DNA from: Lachnoclostridium phytofermentans ISDg
Lineage (GTDB): Bacteria > Bacillota > Clostridia > Lachnospirales > Lachnospiraceae
NCBI RefSeq assembly: GCF_000018685.1
Contig: NC_010001.1
Location: 2,682,001 to 2,746,000 of the forward strand
Direction of reading: 5' to 3'
Length of the DNA: 64,000 nucleotides
Shown here: positions 7,774-15,539 of the stretch, in pieces
Position numbering within the stretch: position 1 is the first letter of the stretch
Layout of the letters: each line of letters begins with the position of its first letter
Notes under the pieces: model-generated
What the model was told of the DNA's origin: nothing
Databases searched by the model: none
Seen by the model: only the letters and a program-made list of their open reading frames with translations
Made by a program: the position numbers and the translations under genes

Positions 7774-8895
7774 CTAATACTTATTATTCATTTTCCTAAA
7801 TCTCTCAAGTACTGTATCGATATCCTCTTTTGTAGTAAATCTACCTAGACTGAATCTGACAGCTCCACGAGCAGTATCTATAGGAACATTCATTTCCTTT
7901 AAAACTGGTGATATTGAAATTAACCCTGAATGACAAGCTGAACCAGTTGATGCAGCAATGTCATCACCTAATAGCTCTAATATCTCATTACCGTTATAAC
8001 CTAAGAAGCTAATGTTTAATGTATTAGGTAATCTATTATCTAAATCACCATTAAGATGAATCTTATCTCCGTATATTTCTTTCAAATTGGAGTAAAAATA
8101 ATTAGTCATTTCCTTAAGGTGATCGTTTTGTAGCGCTTTTTGTGCCAATTGACATGCTTTCCCCAAAGCTACGTCAAAAATAACATTTTCTGTACCGGCA
8201 CGTCTTCCTAGCTCATGTCCTGCACCATGAATCAAAGGCTCAATCGATAATTTTTTGTTAACATAGAGTGCACCAATACCCTTCGGAGCGTACAACTTGT
8301 GTCCTGCTATTGTTAGAAAATCAATATCTAAATCATAAACATCAATTGGTACTTTACCAACTGACTGTGATGCATCGGTATGAAATAATACATTATGCTC
8401 ATGACATATCTGAGCAATTTCTTTGATAGGCTGAATTGTTCCGGTTTCATTATTAGAGTGCATAATGGTGACTAATATTGTTCTATCTGTAATCATTTGT
8501 TCTAAAGCCGATACATCAACCATCCCATTTTCCTTGACCGGTAGATAAGAAATCTTATAACCAATCCTTTCTAAATAATCACATGGATTTAATATAGCGG
8601 GATGTTCAATTTTTGATGTGATTATATGATCGCCTTTATGACGATAGGTATATGCGACACCTTTGATTACTGTATTATTCGCTTCACTACCACCGCTGGT
8701 AAAGATAATTTCGTTTTTTAAACAATGTAAAAGATCCGCAACTTCTGTTCTTGCCTGCTCTACAGCTTGTTTCGCTATCTTTCCATACTCATGACTACTT
8801 GATGGATTACCAAAATTATCATACATATAAGGAAGCATTGCATCTGCTACTTCTTTATCGATTGGTGTCGTTGCGTTATAGTCCAAATAAATCAT
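7774..8895 (-). CDS. Cysteine desulfurase, NifS/IscS family
   Basis: A 373-residue PLP enzyme that removes sulfur from L-cysteine as an enzyme-bound persulfide for Fe-S cluster or thio-cofactor assembly. Visible features: N-terminal IYLDYNATTP, SGGSEANN, EHPA (H98), the PLP lysine K200 in AGHKLYAPKG, and the persulfide cysteine C321 in STGSACHSG followed by RFSLGRFTT. The start at 8895 follows AAGGAAAG; the in-frame ATG at 8949 lies inside the promoter region. Length is normal. The gene is divergent from an ArsR-rhodanese regulator, with a palindrome between them suggesting sulfur-responsive control. No iscU/nifU neighbour is present. Confidence 0.93.
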   Translation of the reverse strand: MIYLDYNATTPIDKEVADAMLPYMYDNFGNPSSSHEYGKIAKQAVEQARTEVADLLHCLKNEIIFTSGGSEANNTVIKGVAYTYRHKGDHIITSKIEHPAILNPCDYLERIGYKISYLPVKENGMVDVSALEQMITDRTILVTIMHSNNETGTIQPIKEIAQICHEHNVLFHTDASQSVGKVPIDVYDLDIDFLTIAGHKLYAPKGIGALYVNKKLSIEPLIHGAGHELGRRAGTENVIFDVALGKACQLAQKALQNDHLKEMTNYFYSNLKEIYGDKIHLNGDLDNRLPNTLNISFLGYNGNEILELLGDDIAASTGSACHSGLISISPVLKEMNVPIDTARGAVRFSLGRFTTKEDIDTVLERFRKMNNKY

Positions 8896-8939
8896 TTTAT
8901 CTTTCCTTCCCTTGAATTTATTTTTATTATTTACTTCAC

Positions 8940-8963
8940 AGTATAACATTCGTGTGTTATACT
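8940..8963. promoter_or_regulatory. Palindromic operator between desulfurase and ArsR-type genes
   Basis: AGTATAACA (8940-8948) and TGTTATACT (8955-8963) are perfect 9-bp inverted arms separated by six bases. The site lies 45 bp upstream of cysteine desulfurase and 41 bp upstream of the regulator, so one dimer could control both. TATAAC/TTATAC inside it also resembles -10 sequence. Confidence 0.6.
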
Positions 8964-9003
8964 AGTCAATAGATTAATTGAATAGTTGAATGGAGGAATC
9001 TAA

Positions 9004-9660
9004 ATGGATCAAGAATCTCGTCAGTTTAAAGATAATACTTATACTCAACTTGCTAAAATAGGAAAAGCCATAGCAAGCCCGAAAAGATTAGAAATACTAG
9101 ACATCCTAGCTCAAGGTTCTAAGACAGTAGATTCTATAGCACGGGAAACCGAAATGAGTGTTGCTAATACTTCTCAGCATCTACAGGTATTGTTAGAAGC
9201 AAGGCTTGTTGATTACCAAAAGCAAGGGCTGTATTCTTATTACAAATTAGCTGATAAAACGGTTGTTAATTTTATCTTATCTTTGCAAATGCTAGCTGAG
9301 AAACGTATCGCAGAGATTACTAGACTTAGAGAAGAAATTTATTCAAATAAAGATAATATGGAACAGATAAAAATGCCAGATCTTCTAGAAAAAATGAAAA
9401 ATGGTAATGTAACCTTAATCGATGTAAGACCGAAAGATGAATATGAAATAATGCATATTCCTGGTGCCAATTCAATTCCTATAGAAGATCTAGAAAAGCA
9501 TATATCTAATCTCCCAAGCGATCAAGAAATTGTTGCATACTGCAGAGGGAGATACTGTTTATTATCAGTAGAAGCTGTTGAACTTCTAAGATCGTATGGT
9601 TATAAAGCGGTACGACTTGAAGAAAGTGTGCAGGAATGGTATTCCTATAATAATGATTAA
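9004..9660 (+). CDS. ArsR-family regulator with C-terminal rhodanese domain
   Basis: A 218-residue protein. Residues 12-100 form a winged helix (ASPKRLEILDILAQG, then recognition helix ANTSQHLQVLLEARLV). A rhodanese domain follows at about 125-218 with LIDVRPKDEYEIMHIPGA and the active-site loop CRGRYC (C180). Proteins of this build sense persulfide or reactive sulfur through the rhodanese cysteine, an inference from related regulators. A GGAGG site is present. Divergent arrangement with cysteine desulfurase and a shared palindrome support autoregulation and control of sulfur release. Confidence 0.9.
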   Translation: MDQESRQFKDNTYTQLAKIGKAIASPKRLEILDILAQGSKTVDSIARETEMSVANTSQHLQVLLEARLVDYQKQGLYSYYKLADKTVVNFILSLQMLAEKRIAEITRLREEIYSNKDNMEQIKMPDLLEKMKNGNVTLIDVRPKDEYEIMHIPGANSIPIEDLEKHISNLPSDQEIVAYCRGRYCLLSVEAVELLRSYGYKAVRLEESVQEWYSYNND

Positions 9661-9717
9661 TTATTTGATAAATTTCTAGCTTTACAATTTTGACAAACAT
9701 TTATAGGCAAAAATACC

Positions 9718-9756
9718 AATAGCCAAGAGATTGATATGATCACTCTCCTGGCTATT
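9718..9756. terminator. Hairpin after the ArsR-rhodanese gene
   Basis: AATAGCCA (9718-9725) pairs with TGGCTATT (9749-9756), and GAGA/CTCTC extends the stem. It is placed between convergent genes and may serve both. The rest of 9661-9894 is featureless. Confidence 0.55.
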
Positions 9757-9894
9757 AATCTTCTATCACATTATGACCTTATTTAAGATCATCTTACTAT
9801 ATCACATTTTTCAATTTTATATCTAACTGTAGTATTGAACAAGACTACCTACATATTGTTTTTTAAAACCTACTTGTAGACTATTTAAAACTTA

Positions 9895-10935
9895 CTATTT
9901 ATGAAACTCCTCAATATCTGCAAGTAAAGCATCTACATTTTCCTCTTTCGTCGCCCAGCTAGTGCAGAAACGTACTGCATTATGAGTGTCATCAACTTTT
10001 GTCCAGAAACTATAGGAATACTTCTCTCCTAAGAAGTCTAATAAACTAACTGGTAAAATCGGAAATTGCTGATTCGTTCTTGAATCATAAAGGAACTGGT
10101 ATCCTTTCTTAGCAAATGCATCTCTAATTCTCATCGCTTGTGTCACAGCGTGTTCTGAGATTTCTTGATACAAATTGTCTGTAAATAATGTTTCAAACTG
10201 TAAGCCTAATAGACGTCCCTTTGCCAACATACCGCCACGAAGTTTGATATTGTATCTAAAATCTTTTTTAATAGATTCATTTGATATTACAATAGCCTCT
10301 CCAAATAAAGCACCTACTTTGGTTCCACCAATGTAAAATACATCACTATTTGCGGCGATATCCTCAAGACTTAAATCATTGCCTTCAGATGCTAATGCAT
10401 ATCCTAATCTAGCACCGTCGATAAATAGCGGTAACTCTAACTCTTTACAAGTGTTATAAAGTTCAACTAATTCTTCTTTTTGATACGTAGTTCCATTTTC
10501 TGTTGGATGTGAAATGTACACCATACCAGGCTGTACAACATGCTCATGGCTGGAGTCTGACCAGTGTTCATCGTAATAATCTCTTACTTGCTGTGCTGTG
10601 ATTTTTCCATCTTCACTAGCAAGGGGTAATACCTTATGTCCTGTTGCCTCAATTGCTCCGGTTTCGTGGCAATTAATATGTCCGGTTACAGCAGAAAGTA
10701 CACCTTGATATGGTCTTAGAACTGCGCTAATAACGGTGGTATTTGTTTGCGTTCCTCCAACTAAGAAATGTACTGCTAACTCATTATTACCACATGCTTC
10801 TTTAATTAACTCACGCGCATGCTCGCAATATGGATCTTCCCCATACCCTATTGTTTGCTCCATATTTGTTGAAACAAGTTTAGTTAATATTTGAGGATGT
10901 GCTCCTTCAGTGTAATCCGATTCAAAACGTATCAT
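9895..10935 (-). CDS. ltaE: Low-specificity L-threonine aldolase
   Basis: A 346-residue PLP enzyme of the beta-eliminating lyase family, cleaving L-threonine/allo-threonine to glycine and acetaldehyde. Visible are the N-terminal SDYTEGAHP, GYGEDPYCEHA, the glycine-rich FLVGGTQTN that holds the cofactor phosphate, HETGAIEATGHK, FIDGARLG, and the PLP lysine K206 in YIGGTKVGALFGEA. Length is as expected. It is a single gene with its own promoter. A serine hydroxymethyltransferase-like or other aldolase substrate cannot be excluded from sequence. Confidence 0.92.
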   Translation of the reverse strand: MIRFESDYTEGAHPQILTKLVSTNMEQTIGYGEDPYCEHARELIKEACGNNELAVHFLVGGTQTNTTVISAVLRPYQGVLSAVTGHINCHETGAIEATGHKVLPLASEDGKITAQQVRDYYDEHWSDSSHEHVVQPGMVYISHPTENGTTYQKEELVELYNTCKELELPLFIDGARLGYALASEGNDLSLEDIAANSDVFYIGGTKVGALFGEAIVISNESIKKDFRYNIKLRGGMLAKGRLLGLQFETLFTDNLYQEISEHAVTQAMRIRDAFAKKGYQFLYDSRTNQQFPILPVSLLDFLGEKYSYSFWTKVDDTHNAVRFCTSWATKEENVDALLADIEEFHK

Positions 10936-11022
10936 GTTAACCTCGATTCTTGCCTATTCGCAATATATATTATTTTTCATCAATTATTTACTCTTCCACC
11001 TATTTAAGGCTAATTCTCGTAT

Positions 11023-11051
11023 ATTATAGCAAATTTCATAAGAAGGAACAA
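11023..11051 (-). promoter_or_regulatory. Promoter of the threonine aldolase gene
   Basis: On the minus strand TTGTTC (11046-11051), a 17-nt spacer and TATAAT (11023-11028). The start codon is about 88 nt downstream. Confidence 0.6.
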
Positions 11052-11181
11052 TTAAAAGTTTATGATTATCTTGTTAGAATAGTCTCAGTCATTTTATTTG
11101 GTCCCGCTAAATAAATATTGTGTAAGTTCTCTAGGTTTTTAGCTAAATAAAGTTTTCCACTTATTGCAGCAAAGTATATTT

Positions 11182-12063
11182 TCAATTATACTTCTTCCAA
11201 TATGCCAAAATCTTAGGTGCTATCGCAACCATAGAATCCCGATATCCAAGTTCCACATTTTCCTCTAATCTCTTTTGTTCAAGAAGAATAGTTCCGGTGC
11301 CACCAATCCGTTCTAACGGTTTTGATGGATAGATATGAATCATTTTCACCTGTTTAAGTTTTTCGAATTCCACTCCCTCTTCCTTCTTCTTATCCGATAA
11401 ATGGACAACGAAAGCAAAATCCAATTGATAATCCTGAAGTGGATGAATCGGTACATTATCAATATTATTATTTGGGTACTCTATAGCATGAATCCCTCCA
11501 TCTGCATAACGACATCCCCTGATATTTCTTGGTGGAAATAAATATGGGATCGCACAGGAAGCTAATACTACATCAATCAGTTCTTCTTCCTTTAGTTCAT
11601 TCAAAAGAAAATACTCTGGCTTTCCTTTATCAATGTTATAAGCACATGCAAAGAGATCCCTTTTGGACCTTTTAATTATCTCCACATCCACGTACTCTTT
11701 GAGAAAGTCTTCCACACCTTTTTGTGAAATCAATCCAATGTCTCTGGTGTCCAGGTCATGAACGATTGGATTCTCTTCATAACCGTGCCTTGCACGCTTG
11801 ATTAATATAGGCACATATTCCTTTCGAAACTTTTCTTCATTTAATAAAAAACGGGAATAGGACAAATTACTCCAACTATTCTTAACTACTTTAAAATCAT
11901 TCATGGCAAAAAGGAGTGCATTGACTGAGCCAATACTGGTACCGGAGATTACCTTAATATTATCTATAAGGTTAAGTTCCCATAAAGTTTTAAATACTCC
12001 AGCCTCATATGCGCCCTTAGCACCTCCTCCTGCAAGTACTAATCCAATTCTAGGTTCTTTCAT
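11182..12063 (-). CDS. Patatin-like phospholipase / lipid acyl hydrolase
   Basis: A 293-residue cytoplasmic serine hydrolase. The oxyanion motif AGGGAKGAYEAG (residues 11-22), nucleophile elbow GTSIG (Ser43) and catalytic Asp188 in ADGG are all present, giving the Ser-Asp dyad of patatins. Its substrate, membrane phospholipid or another acyl ester, is not shown by sequence. I chose ATG at 12063 (MKEPRIGLVL) with GGTGG upstream; an in-frame GTG at 12075 is the alternative. No operon partner: the next gene upstream is 180 bp away across a terminator. Confidence 0.88.
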   Translation of the reverse strand: MKEPRIGLVLAGGGAKGAYEAGVFKTLWELNLIDNIKVISGTSIGSVNALLFAMNDFKVVKNSWSNLSYSRFLLNEEKFRKEYVPILIKRARHGYEENPIVHDLDTRDIGLISQKGVEDFLKEYVDVEIIKRSKRDLFACAYNIDKGKPEYFLLNELKEEELIDVVLASCAIPYLFPPRNIRGCRYADGGIHAIEYPNNNIDNVPIHPLQDYQLDFAFVVHLSDKKKEEGVEFEKLKQVKMIHIYPSKPLERIGGTGTILLEQKRLEENVELGYRDSMVAIAPKILAYWKKYN

Positions 12064-12133
12064 CCAATCAACCACCCATCACGTACAATTTTTTAAATCA
12101 TAATAAAGAATATTACATTCATCCCTAAGATTG

Positions 12134-12168
12134 AAAAAAATGGCACCATCCCTTCAGTTGATGCCATT
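12134..12168 (-). terminator. Terminator of cutC
   Basis: AATGGCATC pairs with GGTGCCATT-type sequence (12139-12145 with 12162-12168 as the core) and is followed on the minus strand by TTTTTTT. Confidence 0.7.
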
Positions 12169-12242
12169 CTACACTCTATATTGAAATGTTGCAACTAGAT
12201 CACCTAGAAAATTTTCGCTAAAGATGAATCATCCTAGCTTTT

Positions 12243-12989
12243 CTATAACTCCTTTAGTAAAGTTACTGCCCTTTCAATCTCTGTTTTTTCTGTTCGCCAG
12301 ATGCTATATTCATCAAAACCATCTAAGCCCATGAAGACATTCTCTTTACGATAAACCATAGCGCTATCAATGATTTTCTTTCCTGACATATGATATGAGG
12401 TTGCGCCAGTATGCTGATATAGCTCTTTGATTGCACCAGCATTTACTCCGCTGCCTACCAGAATATCAATTCTTTGATTACTTAGTTGGTATAATTCCTT
12501 TAAACAGTCTTTACCAGTTACACAATCATTTGCTTGACCTGAGGTTAGTATAGAATCAATCCCAAGCTCTATTGCCTGTTCTAATGTCTTTTTGGGATCT
12601 TTACACATATCGAATGCACGATGTAAGGTAACTGACATATCCCCTGCTTCTTTCATTAAATCCGCCATCTGCTGCATATTTAGTTCACCCTCAGGTGTTA
12701 ATATTCCAATCACAACACCATCCGCACCAAATTTGTTATATTGTCTTACCTCTTCTTTTATTATCTCAAACTCATCTTCTGTGTAACAAAAGTCACCAAA
12801 TCTTGGACGTAATAATACATGAATTTTATTATTACAACGCTTTCGGATTTGTTGAAACATGGCTAGAGTAGGGGTAGTCCCACCGATGATCAGATTCGAA
12901 CAAAGCTCGAGGCGGTTTGCACCTGCATTCGTTGCTATCACCGCAGACTCCACACTATCAACACATGCTTCCAAAATAAATTTATCCAT
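12243..12989 (-). CDS. cutC: CutC family protein
   Basis: A 248-residue TIM-barrel protein starting MDKFILEACVDSVESA, with GANRLELCSNLIIGGTTP, LLRPRFGDFCY, FGADGVVIG, TLHRAFDMC and the C-terminal VGSGVNAGAI typical of CutC. The family was named for copper homeostasis, but its biochemical activity is not settled. The start at 12989 has GGAGATC upstream; an earlier in-frame ATG at 13037 lacks a ribosome site and would add residues unlike the family. It lies 180 bp after the aminopeptidase gene. Confidence 0.92.
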   Translation of the reverse strand: MDKFILEACVDSVESAVIATNAGANRLELCSNLIIGGTTPTLAMFQQIRKRCNNKIHVLLRPRFGDFCYTEDEFEIIKEEVRQYNKFGADGVVIGILTPEGELNMQQMADLMKEAGDMSVTLHRAFDMCKDPKKTLEQAIELGIDSILTSGQANDCVTGKDCLKELYQLSNQRIDILVGSGVNAGAIKELYQHTGATSYHMSGKKIIDSAMVYRKENVFMGLDGFDEYSIWRTEKTEIERAVTLLKEL

Positions 12990-13044
12990 AATGATCTCCA
13001 TTCTGCTGCAATACTGCACATTTATGCGGTAAAACACTTTTTGC

Positions 13045-13065
13045 AGTGTGAAAAATTTTCACACT
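13045..13065. repeat. Palindrome between pepA-like gene and cutC
   Basis: AGTGTGAAAA and TTTTCACACT surround one central base. Related TTCACACT/AGTGAAG segments recur at 13111-13170, so the gap can form alternative hairpins. It may end aminopeptidase transcription or bind a regulator. Confidence 0.4.
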
Positions 13066-13169
13066 TAAAAACATTTCACCAAAGGCAGCTCACACAATGA
13101 TTGAGTCCAGAGTGAAGTTTTAGAATTTCTTAGCCAGACCTTTTGATGTCTTAAAAATTCTCTTCACAC

Positions 13170-14594
13170 TTACTTTTCATTTGCAGCTTGTTTTAGCATA
13201 TAATAAATTGCTGTCACTCCTGCTCCCGTTGCACCTTTGTCATCAAATGCATATTGTGGTGTATCACTCCATGCAGTGCCAGCAATATCTAAATGAATCC
13301 AAGGTAGGTCTTCACAAAATTCTTTGATAAATAATCCTGCTGTAATCGCTCCACAACAATCTGCACCAATATTTTTAATATCTGCAACATTACTTTTGAT
13401 CATCTTTTCATGTTCCTTATGGTATGGAAAACGCAGATAAGTTTCCTGTGCTAAAGATAGACCTTCTTCAAACATTTGATAGTAGGAATCATCATTGGAC
13501 ATTGCACCTGCAATAGTGAAGCCTAACGCAGACCACACTGCACCAGTTAAAGTTGCGATATCAAGAACCTTTGTAATACCTTCATTACGGATTCCATAAC
13601 TCATTGCATCTGCTAAGATAAGTCTTCCTTCAGCATCTGTATTTAAGATTTCAATTGTTTTACCCTGATAAGATTTGATTACATCCCCAGGCAAATGAGA
13701 GGATTGTGAAATACGATTCTCACATAATGGCAGACAGGCAACCACATTGATTGGAAGTTCTTGCTTTGCAATGGCATGTATTGCACCAACTACAGCTGCA
13801 GCTCCCGCCATATCTCCTTTGATACCAGCCATACTTTTTGCACTCTTTAGACAATAGCCACCAGTATCACAAGTCACACCCTTACCAATCAGTCCATAAA
13901 CCTCTGGGTCCTTTGGATTCCCCTGATAGCGTAAAATCATAAGGCAAGGAGGATATTCACTGCTTCCTCCTATTCCATATAACCCTTCCATTCCCATAGC
14001 CTTTAATTGACCATAAACAAGGGTTTCTACCTCCACAGGAATATCCTGAACATATTCTTTAATTGCTCTATTAAAATCCATTGGTCGCAAATGGTTGCCA
14101 GGAGTATTCACCATATCTCTTGCAAACTCTATACTTTTTGCTAAATCCAAAGCTTCTCTAATATATTCCTGCGCACAATTGACACTTGATAATCCACCAA
14201 ATTCATATTTGCATTCATATGAATCTTCTTTCTTTGATACACGATAAGAGTAATTACCAAGGGATAAGCCTAACACAGCCTGAATGATAGCCTTCTCTCC
14301 AAATTTCTCTAGAAAATAAGTAAAATCAATACCACAAGTTGGAATTTGATATTCTTTACACTGTTTGGCAATTTGGGCAAAGATTTCTTTTATTCCTAGT
14401 AAAGTAAGCTCTTTTTCTTTCCCGCAGCCAATGTATAATACTGTACTGTTTTCTTGTGGTAGATAAAAACTTTCCAGATATGTCCCCTTAAAAAAGCACT
14501 TTAGAGAAATCGGATGTTGCTTTGCTTGTATCTGACCCTCCAAAATAAACTCCACTGTATTTGTTTTATTTACAATATCTTTTATCACTATCAT
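13170..14594 (-). CDS. pepA: Leucyl aminopeptidase, M17 family
   Basis: A 474-residue cytosolic two-metal peptidase that removes N-terminal amino acids from peptides. The metal and catalytic residues are in place: K238 (GKGVTCDTGG), D243, K250, D261 (IKGDMAGAAAV), D320 and E322 in NTDAEGRL, and R324. The usual TFDSGG is TCDTGG here, with a cysteine beside the metal-binding Asp, a mild oddity. The N-terminal regulatory domain is present. The YitT-family gene lies 32 bp upstream, so they are probably co-transcribed. Confidence 0.93.
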   Translation of the reverse strand: MIVIKDIVNKTNTVEFILEGQIQAKQHPISLKCFFKGTYLESFYLPQENSTVLYIGCGKEKELTLLGIKEIFAQIAKQCKEYQIPTCGIDFTYFLEKFGEKAIIQAVLGLSLGNYSYRVSKKEDSYECKYEFGGLSSVNCAQEYIREALDLAKSIEFARDMVNTPGNHLRPMDFNRAIKEYVQDIPVEVETLVYGQLKAMGMEGLYGIGGSSEYPPCLMILRYQGNPKDPEVYGLIGKGVTCDTGGYCLKSAKSMAGIKGDMAGAAAVVGAIHAIAKQELPINVVACLPLCENRISQSSHLPGDVIKSYQGKTIEILNTDAEGRLILADAMSYGIRNEGITKVLDIATLTGAVWSALGFTIAGAMSNDDSYYQMFEEGLSLAQETYLRFPYHKEHEKMIKSNVADIKNIGADCCGAITAGLFIKEFCEDLPWIHLDIAGTAWSDTPQYAFDDKGATGAGVTAIYYMLKQAANEK

Positions 14595-14626
14595 AGTTAA
14601 AACATGCCTTCCTTCGTTGTAATTTT

Positions 14627-15478
14627 CTATATCATTTGACCAAAACGTTTTCCTGTAACGTTACTTGCTTCAGAAACAATAATAAGCGCTTTAGGATCTT
14701 CTTGCTGAATCCTTCTTTGAATTCTCGCACAATCTGCTTTATCAGCGGCTCCCATAATGACACGTTGTGTTTCACTAGTATAGCCACCTTCTCCTTTTAA
14801 GATTGTAATCCCTTCCTTTTCTTCTAAGAAGATACATCGGATACGATCGGTACACTCACTCATTACGATGATTAACCCTTTGGCATTTGCACTATTAATT
14901 AACTTGTTCATAAATAGCCCGGCAACATAAACGGTAACAATTGCATAAAGAATGCTCTCAATATTACGATAGACAATACCAGATGCTAACACAATTATGC
15001 AGTTAATAGCTGAGGATACTGTCCCAACATGTAACTGAGGGAACTTTTTTTGCAAAATTAACCCGATTAGTGTTATCCCCCCTGTGTCTGACGTTCCCAA
15101 ATAGACCATTCCTTGTCCAACTCCTAAAAATGCTCCTGCAAATAGAGCCGCTAATAAAGGATTCCCCTGATAATGAGGTAAAATTGGCTCTAACAAATCA
15201 GTCATGAGGGAAAGTAATAAGATACTACATACCGCTTTCCCTACAAATACAGGTTTGAATATCTTCTTTTTCCAAACAATTGCTAATAGTGGTAGGCTAA
15301 ATAATGTACAAAATACACCTATTGGAAAGCCTGTTACATAGTTTACCAAGATAGCAATACCGCTAGCACCTCCTGGTGCAATTTTCGCCGGTGCAGCAAA
15401 TGACCTCATTCCCACCGTATATAAAAAAATTCCAACTACATTGAGCAGTATTACCATGCCTGCTTTTTGTTCTTTCAT
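14627..15478 (-). CDS. YitT family membrane protein (DUF161/DUF2179)
   Basis: A 283-residue inner-membrane protein with five to six hydrophobic segments. It has the family motifs PGGASGIAILV and LGTSDTGGITL and a soluble C-terminal DUF2179 domain (about residues 215-275, TILKGEGGYT). Transport substrate is unknown. ATG at 15478 is favoured by AAAGG ten bases upstream; an ATG at 15487 is too close to it. The gene lies in a likely operon between the transglutaminase-like gene (61 bp upstream) and the aminopeptidase. Confidence 0.88.
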   Translation of the reverse strand: MKEQKAGMVILLNVVGIFLYTVGMRSFAAPAKIAPGGASGIAILVNYVTGFPIGVFCTLFSLPLLAIVWKKKIFKPVFVGKAVCSILLLSLMTDLLEPILPHYQGNPLLAALFAGAFLGVGQGMVYLGTSDTGGITLIGLILQKKFPQLHVGTVSSAINCIIVLASGIVYRNIESILYAIVTVYVAGLFMNKLINSANAKGLIIVMSECTDRIRCIFLEEKEGITILKGEGGYTSETQRVIMGAADKADCARIQRRIQQEDPKALIIVSEASNVTGKRFGQMI

Positions 15479-15539
15479 TAAAACCATACCTTTCTACCCT
15501 TGGTAAACTTTTAGTACAGGCAAGTATCTAAAAATTCAA

